Origin: Bryopsis sp. KO-2023
Lineage: Eukaryota > Chlorophyta > Ulvophyceae > Bryopsidales > Bryopsidaceae
Length of the DNA stretch: 64,000 bases
Reading direction: 5' to 3'
Assembly: GCA_030272585.1 (NCBI GenBank)
Contig: BSYQ01000008.1
Coordinates: 3,100,001-3,164,000 of the forward strand
Position 1 is the first letter of the stretch; each line of letters opens with the position of its first letter. Under the pieces are notes generated by a model. The model did no database searches and was not told the DNA's origin. It saw nothing but the letters and a program-made list of their open reading frames with translations. A program made the position numbers and the translations under genes. Of the stretch, positions 48,201 to 59,700 are shown one piece after another.

Positions 48201-48404
48201 GGTGAATTCTGATCAAGCTGCTGGGACAGCCTCGGAATTTTTGAAAAAGCAAAATCTTCAAACTGGTTCACTGTTACAAACCTTTTTCTTTCCAGAATTG
48301 TCGGAAAGCAAAAGAACAATGCGATCACAAACGAGGTGTGTTGGAGCATCTCGTACGGACAGAAGTGCCCCACACAGCAGGAGACCCCCCCCCAAAAAAA
48401 ATAA
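42280..48404 (+). CDS. MED16: Mediator complex subunit 16 (MED16/SFR6-like)
   Basis: Thirteen exons: 42280-42438, 42753-42932, 43354-43593, 43989-44204, 44501-44669, 44936-45211, 45650-45972, 46210-46386, 46618-46773, 46963-47169, 47425-47844, 48049-48134, 48296-48404; 905 residues (human MED16 is 877). The N-terminal half is a beta-propeller with WD-like blades, for example VPEHVAWCSSSNLVAVACRS, DGVISLVWSPLGSPCGLLTA and GVCYVWR. The C-terminal half is helical with EMEHWMSWLKWLQKLKNFLC and PFVRLLLDSYFMQRLTSL, then a short C-terminal module. MED16 sits in the Mediator tail and relays activator signals to RNA polymerase II. In Arabidopsis it is SFR6, needed for cold and stress responses. If exon 13 is not used, the protein stops eight codons after SPITGSR (stop at 48136-48138). 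The end of exon 11 and exon 12 are duplicated at 36.6-37.1 kb. Confidence 0.85.
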
Positions 48405-49820
48405 GAAAGAAAAAGCTTAGAGAAAATATTACAATGTGGAACCTGTGAGCCGGAGAAGAAAGTGGGGAAAAAAAAATCAATAATTTCCTATGGGATTTCC
48501 CTCACCTGCATTTTAGATTTTTATGCAATGTGCAGCAAAAATGCATTTTCTGGGTGAACTGCGTTCTAGATTTCTCTGTGATGCGTGCAGCAATCATGCA
48601 TTTTTTTAGTGGCCTGCATTTTGTATTTTGATGCGATGCGCAGCAAAAATGCATATCCTGGGTGGCGTGGAAAAGAGACCTTTCTTCTGCTCAAAACAGT
48701 ACTGCAACTTTTTGTGACAGACAGAACCGTCATTTTAATCAGACAAATATGGGCTTGCACATCTAACACATATTGTTGCGTCATGGAGAGGAACATGGGG
48801 GCCACTGAGGGGTGGATATCCTCATGGGTGTCCTAACAATCAAGAATCATACAGAATACAAACTGCCCAAACACATTTTTTTTCTCAATATCTTCTTGAC
48901 ATCCCTCCCCACCCTTCCTCTAAACACAACATCACTGTGTTGAAGAAAAAAGCTGCCATCACGAAAAGGAACATTCCCCTGCTGGTAATTCCTCCAGCGA
49001 TTTTCTAAGAGCTCTCCCTCAACAAATTTGAGCCCACATACCAAACACTTGATACTGAGCCTCCCTCCCAAGGGTTCTCTGATCCAAGGGATTGAGTCCA
49101 TTTTGAAGTTTCAGAAGATTGTGGGGTTTCGTCCGGAGGTAGGGTTTTCTTTTTGAATAAGATTGGATCTGGTCCATTTTTCCAAGACACGATATGGGGC
49201 TTGCGTATTTGGATATACAGTAAACATAGGGAGCACATTTTTTACCCTTTTTTTTAACCATTGAGAAGCCTGGGGTTCGGGAGGGGAGGATTTGGAGGAG
49301 GGCTTTGGGACATGTGGACGACCGCCCCCCCCCGAAAAAAAACAAAAAAAAACAAAAAAAAAACAAAAACAAATGAACAAATTAGAAGTTTGAAGGTTCT
49401 TTGATGGTGGGTGAATGTGAGCTCTTGAGAATGGAGAATTTTTTGTCATTTTTTTCTGTGCAAGTTTTTTTTGGATCTCCTCCCTTCCTCTTTGCTTCTC
49501 CTGTGAATCCAGGGAAGTAAAAATAATAAAAAAAGACGGCAGCGACAGCAATACCCTCACTTCAGCTGGAATCCTCAGTCGGAAAAGTGTCCATTAAAAA
49601 TCCAAATCAATCAAAATAACACTCTATTTCTCCTGCAAAAATAGTCGATGAATACCCCCCCCAAATGTATGCCCATATATCCTAGCTCACCCCCCCTCCA
49701 ACAAAAATACGAAAAAAGAGGGCAGGATATAGAGTATTAAGGAAAAAAAAAGCAACAGGTTTCTGCTGCCCAAAACTTTTGGCGTATTTGAAGCAAGAAA
49801 CAAATAACAATTTTCTATCT
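48405..49820. other. Gap downstream of MED16 with a tandem array and a stray ORF
   Basis: Holds a 54-nt tandem array (48505-48665). Further on, the minus strand has an 84-codon frame (49101-48847) reading LSIKCLVCGLKFVEGELLEN and VVFRGRVGRDVKKILRKK, and upstream of it three mutually overlapping minus-strand frames (49560-49005). These have the look of decayed coding sequence but no family or consistent frame could be assigned. The rest is A/T-rich spacer and presumed FdC1 3' UTR. Confidence 0.4.
48505..48665 (+). repeat. Three imperfect tandem copies of a 54-nt unit
   Basis: Units at 48505-48558, 48559-48612 and 48613-48665. Each starts with CTGCRTTYT-like sequence, has ATGCRNTGYGCAGCAA-like sequence in the middle and then ATGCAT; units 1 and 3 share AGCAAAAATGCAT and CTGGGTG. 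They lie about 100 bp after the MED16 stop. No coding role is apparent. Confidence 0.85.
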
Positions 49821-51147
49821 TTAGAATTGACTTGTCATCAATTGCAGATCCAAGACCTCCTCCTGTGACAAGAAAAAAAAAAAAGTCGGTCGGTGAGTGT
49901 CATTATAAAAATGGGCAAAACCAGTGTTAAAAGCTGTTTTCTTTCGCTGCTGCTTTTCTTTTCAACCTTAAAATATATATAGTTTTTTTTAATATTCAAA
50001 AAATTATTCAAACCGAGTTCACCCGATAAAAGAAAAAAAAGAAAAAAAAAAGAAAGAAAAGGAAAAGCAACGAAAAAGCAACAAAATAACTGTGACAGAT
50101 TTGAGCAAGCGTATTGATTTCTTTTTCCCACCTCAATGTCTTATTTATTCATTCAAAAAAAATAAGACAGGGAAAATCACCTCAGCGATAGTTTTGAATT
50201 TGCAATCGGATTCTGGGCGTGAAACACACAACAAGGCGTAGCCCTTTTCCGAAACATCCTCGCTCAGCATGGAACCTGACTGATCGACGTTGCCCTCCAC
50301 CTTTTATTTCATCCATAAACACAAAAACAATATATAGATATATTAAAAAAATATATATAATATTACAATACAATCTTTCTGGGATTTATATACATATATT
50401 TATATATATAGATAGATACCTTGGGGATGATGCGGTGCTTTTTTTCAGAGTCAGCCTATAAAATATTTCCGTGAACGGGCTGCACTTGACCTTTTGGCTG
50501 TGTGAAAAATAATTTCACTTAAAAAAAATAAAAAAAATATTTATATCTTTGTGTATGTATAAAAAGAATCACATGGGCGCTGGGATTACTACCAACACAT
50601 TCACTTGCCATCCAAGAAAAGACTTCTGACCTGAATTTCTTTTACTCTTTCCAACATATTTCATCAAGTGTGAAAGCCCCATGCAGCCCATCCACAATGC
50701 AAACAAGCGGCATGACCTGCCAATACTTGGAGAAAAAAAAAAAAAAAAAACGGTGGAAAGAATTCGCCCCCCCTTTCGAACAATGTGCAGGGGGACAAAC
50801 TCTTTCCACCAGGATTACACATTCATTTTCTTTCGATGCTGTTTTCGAGTGGCGCAACTTCTCACCAATCTGGCTGGGCAAGTCATGCACACCCCCAGCC
50901 TGCAATCGTGGGGCAGCTCCAAGCCGTTCTCCTCGGCAGCTTCCAAAATGGTGGTGTCTTCGTCCACCTCCATCGACGTCACTTTTCCCTGGTGCTCGAT
51001 TTCCACTTTGTAAGCTTTGGACACCACCCCCATTCCTCTAACACTTCTCACACTTTTGATGGAAGGGCAAGAAGCTGCAGCTCCCCTCGATGATCTGGAG
51101 TGCCCAGGCAGGGTGAGGGAGCAAGAAGCTACGAGTTGAGAATGCAT
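49821..51147 (-). CDS. FdC1-type plastid 2Fe-2S ferredoxin
   Basis: Three exons: 51147-50866, 50300-50181, 49862-49821; 147 residues. The N-terminal 45 or so residues (MHSQLVASCSLTLPGHSRSS, rich in Ser/Ala/Arg, no acidic residue) look like a simple chloroplast transit peptide. The mature part is a plant-type ferredoxin: YKVEIEHQGKVTSMEVDEDT, DTTILEAAEENGLELPHDCR, cluster ligands C-X4-C-X2-C (CRLGVCMTC), and the distal Cys in YALLCVS. DQSGSMLSEDV and the tail EEEVLDLQLM match the FdC1 class of plants rather than the main photosynthetic ferredoxin. FdC proteins accept electrons near photosystem I but pass them on to partners other than the usual FNR route, which are not well defined. The gene diverges from the DUF3067 gene 750 bp away. 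Confidence 0.9.
50425..50545 (+). repeat. Dispersed repeat, copy A
   Basis: About 120 bp that match 55768-55885 at roughly 80-85%, in the same orientation. The shared core runs from GAGTC...CTATAA through GTGAAC.GGCTGCACT to CCTTTTGG, followed by an A/T-rich tail. This copy lies in intron 1 of the FdC1 gene, opposite to its transcription. Confidence 0.7.
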
Positions 51148-51897
51148 TTTCACCCCTGCTTTCTTTGGTTCTGTATTTTACCTGATCAACAGAACAAAAA
51201 AAAAAGATTGCAGTCTGAAGAAGAGTTGGAGAGACCCAAGGGGGGGGGGGGGTCACTTTCAAAAAGACAGAAAGCTAAACAATGCACCACGGAGGAGGGA
51301 TTTTACTACATTCATTCAATCTATTTATAGATTCCCGAAGTGAAGGATGAACTTGATGGGATGTCTCATTCGCTTTCTTCATCCCTAAAAAAAACTAGGC
51401 AAAAACACACTTCATGGGGCAGATCTAATCAACAGCCAGACATCCACGTTAAGGCAAATTTGAAAGGAAGCTCGTCGGCTGCCCCTTCGATTATTAAACG
51501 CAGTCTCCACGAAAAAAGTTCACGGAAAAGCGTTTCATGTGTTTTTTTTTTCCCAGCCTGGAGCCGACGCTGAAAACAACATGGAAACCCATTGAAACTC
51601 GCATGTTCGTTCGTTCGTTGGATGTTCGTTTCGTCTGCGTTTCTTTACCACAATTTCTCACCAAGGGGAAGCGGTAAAGGCGAAATGGACGTCCAAAAAG
51701 CAAGGATCGAGATGCGTGTGGAGAAACGAAACGAACCCACCAGCCAACGCAACGCAAGATTCAAATCTTTGAAAGATTGGATTAAATGCACAAAAAAGGA
51801 AATTTATTCTGGGACGAAAACAAGAGAAGATGGGGTTGACCAGCCATCAATATTTCGACGGTTGCGGTGACGACTTTCGGTTGGGACAAGGCGAAAA
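51148..51897. promoter_or_regulatory. Divergent intergenic region between FdC1 and DUF3067 genes
   Basis: Seven hundred fifty bases separate the start codons of two oppositely oriented genes, both for predicted plastid proteins. The region must hold both promoters and 5' UTRs. It contains a run of thirteen Gs near 51241-51253. Short open frames on both strands (for example plus 51592-51870, MKLACSFVRWMFVSSAFLYH) show no domain. No specific element could be named. Confidence 0.45.
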
Positions 51898-52470
51898 ATG
51901 AACCTGCCCGTGTCTCAGGAAAGATTGCACGCCGTCTTTGAGCGTTTTGGTGCTCGAACCTGTGCGCGGCGCCCAGGAAACCGATTCGCTCGACTTCCCC
52001 TCCATAAAAAGAAAAACTCGTTTTGCCCGCGCCTGCGTTCCCTCGCGTCCGGCGACGGCGAGGATGTTGCCGACGACTCATCCAGTGATCTGGACCTCGC
52101 GCGGAGCTCTCTCGAGGGCTTGCTGGAGCCGAAGGTAATGTCCGGAAACGAGCTTTGGGCGCTGATAAAGGAAAAGTGGGGGAGGTCGTACGACGTGCGA
52201 ATCACCAAGCGCGGTTCTCGCGCATATTTCCAAGTGATGTGGAAGTTCCTGGAGCAACAGAGCTTCCCTTTGACATCCGAGGAGTACCTGGACCAGCTCG
52301 ACGCGGTCGCGTCGCTGTTGACGGAATGGGGCGTGACGGACGTCGTGAGAAAGGGGGTGGTCTCGGCGAGGGAGAGAGGGCCGGGATACACGCACGGCGG
52401 GGGCGCTAGGGCAATCAGTATTCCTTTGGATGTCGACCTGAGTGGGATGCGAAGCGGGGAGTGGCATTGA
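51898..52470 (+). CDS. DUF3067 family protein, plastid-targeted
   Basis: A single exon of 190 residues. The first 75 or so residues are Arg/Ser-rich without a hydrophobic signal (GARTCARRPGNRFARLPLHK) and then acidic, consistent with a plastid transit region. The C-terminal 110 residues match DUF3067 of cyanobacteria and plastid-bearing eukaryotes: MSGNELWALIKEKWGRSYDV, RAYFQVMWKFLEQQSFPLTS, EEYLDQLDAVASLLTEWGV and ISIPLDVDL...GEW. The family has no established biochemical role; its spread across oxygenic phototrophs suggests a plastid function. It is the only gene here without an intron, and its GC content is higher than its neighbours. Confidence 0.88.
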   Translation: MNLPVSQERLHAVFERFGARTCARRPGNRFARLPLHKKKNSFCPRLRSLASGDGEDVADDSSSDLDLARSSLEGLLEPKVMSGNELWALIKEKWGRSYDVRITKRGSRAYFQVMWKFLEQQSFPLTSEEYLDQLDAVASLLTEWGVTDVVRKGVVSARERGPGYTHGGGARAISIPLDVDLSGMRSGEWH

Positions 52471-53752
52471 ATTGAGGGGAGGCAAAAAGCTGTCATTGCA
52501 AAAAATACAGCGCGGTTTTTTCTTTGCCCCTCTTCCCCTCCCGCCCTCGCTCTTCAAAAGAAGACTCGATCGAACGGCGAGGGAGGGGGGGTGGCCCGAC
52601 CTTCAAATCTGCGTCGCACGGAGGCGGGTTTTCCGTGGATGCATGCATGCATGCGTTCGAAAAAAAAAGTGGGGTGGCATGCATAATTTTTGGAGAGAAG
52701 ATTTGGATAGTCAATCTGACCTTTTTTTTTCTTTCGGAACCCTTTTGTATAAGTGGTCTAATTTTTGCAAGGAAAGAGGTCCTCTTCCTTTTTTTCTTTT
52801 TTTTTTTGACTAAAAACCAAGAAAAGGACTATCGATTTGCTGGAAAAAATTTATTTGAAAGGTGTGTCAAGGTTTTTTTTGTTTTTGGCCTGCAGATCAG
52901 CTGTGTCTTGAATGCGTTGACGTTTTGTATTTCTATATAAATATAAGAATTTCTTTCTCCTATTCTTTTGATAATTGTATCTTGTAAATATTTTCCTTGT
53001 GAAAAGAGAACACCAAGCTGGAGTCTCCCGTCATATCACACTGAACGCAACAAAGTCAGACTGGCACCATTTTGTGGTGATCCAATGAAACAGTCAGGGA
53101 ATTCTTCTGGAATAGAATGGGTTGCAGAATGTGAGCAGCATCAGTGGCTAGGAATTGCTGTGAAAACAAACGGAACAATTCTCACATGGACAGTTGATAG
53201 TTGTTTTGGTAAGGTGGGAGAAACAGAAACGACAAAAATAGAAGCAGTCCAGTAGCGATTGATTATTGAGAGTGAGTCTGGGGACCTGCATACCCTCCAC
53301 AACATGAAAGAGTCTCTCGTGTGCAACCCCCCTTCCCCCCCGATTTTTCGTTTCAATTCTGAACCTTGAGATGACAACACCACAACAAGATATTCTGACC
53401 TGTCTTGGGAAGCCTTGCCCAAAACCCCCCTTTTCGAGGTCGCATTTCCGAGTCTGATCAGAAATATTACAATGAAATGTAGAGCTTGTGTGATAAGCAC
53501 ACGAGCGAGCGACATGGCATGATCCCTCCATCATGTTTTTTTTTTTTCCCTAAAAAAGGAAAAAAAAATAACAAAAAAAAATAACACTTCATTGTCACAC
53601 CTGCTTGCGTTTCCCTGCCAATAACTTCTCTCTCGATTTAACTTTTTTTTTCTCTATACAAGTGTTGTGCCTATTTTCTCCATCTATTGCTAAAGTCTAT
53701 CTATATATACGTCCCCTTCCTGTTCTCCCTTTTTTTTTTCTTCTTAAATGAA
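52471..53752. other. Gap between DUF3067 and condensin genes
   Basis: Contains the DUF3067 3' flank, an (ATGC)n core at 52638-52656, an orphan plus-strand coding-like stretch (53007-53255) and A/T-rich spacer leading to the 3' end of the condensin gene. Two minus-strand frames of about 125 codons opposite the orphan stretch are treated as shadows. Confidence 0.45.
53007..53255 (+). CDS. Orphan coding-like stretch with WD-repeat character
   Basis: After an acceptor-like TTGTGAAAAG the frame is open for 82 codons to a stop. The part GIEWVAECEQHQWLGIAVKT followed by NGTILTWTVDSCFG has the strand pattern and the final W of a beta-propeller blade. A donor-like GTAAGG follows the FG, so it could be an internal exon. 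No neighbouring exon was found on this strand. It may be a gene relic or part of an untraced gene. Confidence 0.3.
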   Translation, partial: RTPSWSLPSYHTERNKVRLAPFCGDPMKQSGNSSGIEWVAECEQHQWLGIAVKTNGTILTWTVDSCFGKVGETETTKIEAVQ

Positions 53753-56700
53753 TCAATCATCCCTCAATGGTGGGGGTGTCAGACTCATCCTCCCAAGTCG
53801 CTCTGTGACCACCCCCTCTTCTGGCAACGCCACTGGAGAATCTATGGACATGCCGTCCCCCTCTTCTTCATCGAGGCATTCCATGGCTGGGTTGGAAGTG
53901 TTCAGACGGGGTGTATGGGCTATTCCGCCCGCAAGAGATATCGTGGGGGAGCCCATGGGCCTGGGCCTTGGATTGGCCTCGTCCGCTTGGGATGGCCCTT
54001 CTTGGCCTGAATATGGGCCGTCCATAGATGGCCCACCCACACCATCCATGAGATCGCCGCCGCCTTCACTGCCGTCGGACACCTCCTCGTTTTCATCGAT
54101 TTCATCTTCCTCCATTCCTGTTGGTCAGTCCAGGAAAAAAACGAACGATAAAAAAAGCCCATCGATCGAAAACAATAGAGAGGGAATAAGCGGGAAAACA
54201 TTAGTAGAAAATGGGAAGAAGCAGAGAGCGTGTATGAAATCCGTGCGATGAAGGGCTTTTTTCTATTTTTTTACTTTATTTTTTAAACTTCCAACTTCAA
54301 GAAATAAAAAAAAAAGGAAAAGTGTTGATTTGTTTGATTAAGGTTTTTTTTTTTTTTTTTTTGGTGGGGGGGGGGCGCTCACCATGGTTCTCTGCCTGCC
54401 TTGCCGCCCTCTCCGCAACCAATTCTCCAGAAATAGTTTTAATTGTTTCTTCGAATTCTTCCAGAGCTGTTTTGAACTCCCCGCTTTTTGCACTCCTCTT
54501 CGATTTTGCTATGCGCTCCTGCAAAAAAAAAGAAAAGAATCATAAATTTTATAAAAAAATACATTAGGATCGATCGATTTCGAACAAGAATCACAGATTT
54601 TATTAATATTTTTACATAGATGGATGTTTTTTGCACTTTCTGTGTAAAAAAAAAATTATTTCAGAAACGAAAAAAACCCAAAGCTAGAAGAAGTTTGAAA
54701 AAAACCTCAAAGACACACACAAGCCAGTCAAAAAAAGGGAAAGAAAGAGATCTCTAGAAAAAAAGAAAAAAAATCCTCTGTGTTTGTTTGATTTCATTTT
54801 TTTTTCCCTACCGTTAAATCACTGAGGACTTCATTATCCCCCAAGGTGTGAGCGTAACAAGGGCGTAGTTCCATGAAATTTCGCATGCCTTTTTCTGTCA
54901 TGGTCATCATTCGGAGGGTGTACATCAACCCCCTCCAAATTTTTTCATCCTTTTCGCTTTTCAGAGTTTGGCACAGTTTTTCAATCAGACGCTCGCTGCT
55001 CTTGTCGCTGTGAAGGAAAAAATTAAAAAGTTGTGGAAAAGGTGAGAAAAAAGAGTAAAGGAGGGGGGAAACAAATGAAAAAAAAAATGTCCATCCATCT
55101 TTCAATATTTTCAACTGGTTGGATTGACAGATTTCGTTTTTTGTTTCAAGAAAGAAAAAAAGGAGGGCCCCTCGGTCCCCCCCAAAAAATGCAAGAATAA
55201 ACAACACACTTTTAGTCACTTTTTTGTGGAGCACAATTCAACACAATGTAATGCTCTAAAAATAAACTTTTAACTTCTGTGGATTACCTGCCGGTGTATT
55301 GTAGGAGTTGCCGTATGGCGGGCTGAAAAGAGCGAGCAGCGAAAGTATTGTCTCTTAAAAGATTGGACAGAATTTCGGGCAGCAAGTTTGTGATGGGGTT
55401 GACATTTCGCACGGTCCGTTTTGCTAATTGAGCGAAAAAATCCTTGGCCATATTGGCTGTTTCAGGGTTTTCGTCCTGTAACAGGAGTGCCACCTTGCCA
55501 ACTGCCCCCTTGGCCTACACCACCGATGACCAAAACAGAAAGCACTTGAAATGTTTTTACAACATTTGAAAAAAAAAACTCAGCTCAGTTTTGCAGCATC
55601 CCTTTTTTTTGTTTTGCATGTATGTATGTCTACACAACCGAGCCAGAAAATGGAGAACTGCAATGCAGACGGAAACTCAATGCTGGTCATAGAGGAGTCC
55701 GGTTCATTGTTGTTGCAGGGGTGGGACGATATGCACTCATATCACACAGTGCTGCACATATATACTACTAATGATGCTATGGTGGTTTATTTCTGAGTCT
55801 GTCTATAACATATTTCTGTGAACAGGCTGCACTCGGCCTTTTGGCCTCGTGTAAAACACTTTCAATTAAATTAAAAAAATATCTATATATCTATATATGT
55901 ATATATATTCAGCAATTCGATGTAATGAACAGTCAAACACAAATAGTAAAAATAAGGTGACTGCATTGGGTTGTTACCTTGATCATGTTGCTCAGCATCA
56001 AATGAGCCAGGGCCTGCAAACAATCTTGCCGAAATTCTGCAGAACATTCAAAACATTAACAAAAATCTTTTCAGAATTTTCTGGATTTTTTTCTCTTTTC
56101 TTTTTTTTTTTTCCTCTTAAAAAGACACCCACACGCGTGAGAAATCCAAAACGCTGACTGTCCAAAGTGCAAATACCCCCCCCTGTTATTGTTATCATTC
56201 ATTATTGGTTGTTTCAAATTGTATATTTTTTTATTGCTGTCGTCGTTATCATTTATTATTGGTGGTTTTAAATTAAATATTTTATTGCTGCTAAAAGCTA
56301 CCTGGGTTGGGATCATCCAACAGGGAGTATATGTGCTCCATCCAAGCGTCCATCACATTGGGAAAGCCTCTCACAAAATCTTGAATAGAAACGATAAAAT
56401 TCTGACGTGTGCTCAATGCGATTTCACTGAAAAGAGGACCAAAAAAAAAAAAGGAAACATTTGTCAGGAAATAAAAACCATATGTCTTTATGTTTTGTTT
56501 TTTTTCCCCCTTCAGGTACCCCCCCCCAGGAATGACAATACAAAATTCAAATGAGAAGCTATCGCCGTTATTCTTTCAAAAAAAATTCTGACACAGAAAT
56601 TCCCGAAACATCTATCCATTGAAAGGCAAGGCAAGATGAAAGTTGAAAAATCTTTTATTCAAAGTCAGATTTTTTCACCTTATTATTATTTCTTTTGGGG

Positions 56701-59700
56701 GGGCTGTATTTGTGTGCGTTCCCCCTTACCTTTTTCGAAATAACGTAAAAATCAAACGGACGTGCTGTTCGCAGTAAGTTGCGCTGATAGCCATGAACTT
56801 GGTCAAACTCATCAAGGCAGACCCTGCAGTTGTTTTCACAAGGAAAAAACAAACGATCGATTGACAGAGAAAACACCCTTTTTTTCTTTTTTTTTTTAAT
56901 TCGTTAAACAAAAGATCCACAGAAGCTTCCTGAATTAAATAATATAAGAAACAAGAAAAAAAAAGGTTAAAATTGGTTTCGAAAGGATTTGGAAAGAGAA
57001 AAAACAAAAAAACACCACTTCCTTGTTTAGTCAACCGTGAAAATTAATTTTTTTTTTAATCAAGCCTCCTTCCTTCTAACCACCACCTTTCATTTTTTTT
57101 TTCCGACCCCTTAGTTTTCTTTGATTTCCTTTCCTTTCCTTTTTTTTTTTTTTAGAATGATGGGAACCTCACCTACGAGCACTGGAGGAGATGCTAAAAG
57201 TCGATCAAGATTAAGACAAAACTTCGATACTCTTGCAGCGCAGTTTCCAATAAGGCTTCCTGGATTTGTCCATTCTTTTTTCAGCTTTTCAAGCAACTCC
57301 AGGGTTTTCCAATTCTAGAATTTTCAAAAAAAAAAACGAAAACAAGACACACTTACAAACTGCTGTAGAAGATAAACCGAAGATAAAGAGAGTCACCCCC
57401 CCCCCAAAAAAATAAAAAAAAATTGAATAGATAATAATAATAAACATTATTATTAATAATAGTAATTAATAAACAATAGAAACAAACGACTGTCAAAAGT
57501 TTTTTGGGAAAAAAAAAATCGGCACTCTGCGTGACGACTGAATATTCATATCAAGTGAAACCCTCCCTTCATTGCGTGGAAAATAACTCAGTGGCGTAGT
57601 TACTTTTGTCGGAATCAAAAGGAAAGAAAGCACTCACAGCCATAGTAGAGCCGTCCATATCATCTTCATTTTCCCTATCTCCGCCTGCCGTTCGTTTTCC
57701 ATCTTTTAAAGCAGTTGATCGCCGTCTTCTGTTTGCAGTCCCCTCCGATTTTTGTTTCTTTTGCTGGCTTTCCGTGACTGCTCTTTCAAACCAGACCTGT
57801 GTAAAACAAAATAGTTAGAAAGAACTATATTAAAAAAAAAGGTGCTGCCTTACTTTTCCAAGCAGACGAACGACAACAAAGCAGGAAAAAAAAAAACCAA
57901 AAAATAAATTAAATTAAATTAAAAAACATCAAAAATGAAATAGAAAAGAAAAAAACAGCAGCAGAACACCAACTTCATTATTTAAAACAAGTGATGGGTG
58001 TGTGTGTTGCTGTTTCTTGTATTTTTGTGTTTTTTTTTTTCAGTCGTCGATATTTTCGATACAATATTTTCATTTGGGCTGGACTTCAGTTATCGATTCA
58101 TCCAGGTATAATTCTTTTTGTTTTTTTGAACTCATTCTTTTTTTGGCCACCACAAGGAACAAGAAAAACTTACCATGGTTTTCAGAGCAACATGGCCCCC
58201 AATGAAGAAGTATCGAGACAATGCTTGGGTAAAAGATTTGCCATCCATATCCACACCACCATTTTCCCCCATTTCAGGTCCTGTCAACCAACCCCCCCCC
58301 CAAAAAGAAAAAAATAATATAAATAAAAAAACAAATAAGTTTATTCAAAAAAAAGGTTCATTCAGATGCCCTACTCTTTCCATGAAATGGTACCGTTCAG
58401 CCTCGATTGGCAACAAATTTGCAAAATTAACGAGTCAAATAAATAAATAAATAATAATAATAGAATCCGACAAATAATTCGCGCACAGGGATTGCTCTTT
58501 TTCCAGTTTTTTTTAAATTGTTTTTCTGGGTTTCATCAATCAATCAGTAAAAAAGATAGATAGATATTTTTTCTGTTGGTATTCTGTTTCCGACGATCAA
58601 ATCCAGCGGATATTTTTTGGTTGTGAATTTTCCCAAAAATAAAAATAAATTGCAGATCCAAATTGCAGAGTACCTTCTTCCAAAGAGTCGACTTTTTGAA
58701 AATGTTCACCCAAAAATTCAAAATTTTGTAAAATTTCCATTCCTAGCAGGTCGGGCCTTGCGGAGAGGGTGACCAACGCATCCACAGCAGCAGTGCTCGC
58801 ACCGTACCTAAATTGCATCTTTTTTTTTGTAATTTCTTTTTTTATAGAAATGATTTAAAACAACTTCTGTAAAAAAAGAAAAAAAAATGAGGTCATCTAT
58901 TTCTTATCCAGAAAACGAAAAACAGCTTCCAATATTAAAAAACAACATTTTCGTTTCTCTTCCCTAAAAAAAGGGTATATATATTTTCAAGTACATTTGA
59001 AGAAAAAAAGGGGGGGGCAACCAAAAAAAAGAAAACAAAAATCATCAAAACCACTTCTTTTTAGAGGAAAAGAAATCAACACAGCGCTGCTAACCCCTTT
59101 TTCTTTTGTTTTTCTTTCTATTTTGTTTTTTTTTCTTTCTTTCATTTTTTCTTGTTTTTCAAGGTGACACTCACCAGGAAGAGTCAGGCATGTTGTCATT
59201 CAGGATGACTGACAGCAGTGCCCCAATGACTGACTTGAATGAGGATGGCTTCGATGAATCGATGTTTATCTCTTTCAATAATGTGCATGCATACTCCAAT
59301 GCAACCCCATCCACATCATCCACATGGAAAATCTATATATTTTCAACATGAAAAAAAATAATAAAAATAAAACCATTCAACCATTAATTGTTAAAACACA
59401 ACCAGCCAATCAACCACAAACTTTTAAAGATTCAGATTTCCCAAATCGAAAGTAACGATTGTTTTTATCGAAACATCCTCACATAAATTAACATATTAAC
59501 TTATGTATAAAAACTGGCTTTATTTATTTCCATAACACTCAAAACGGAAATCAAAATCATTACCTGTGTTCAATAACAAAAAGTTACCTGGATGATTGCA
59601 TCCACATGTCCGACCAGCATAGGCCTCCACTGATCGATCCCCATAGTCAGTATTTGAATGGCACCCCTTGCCTAAACGATAACAAAAAAAAAAGGTTTTC

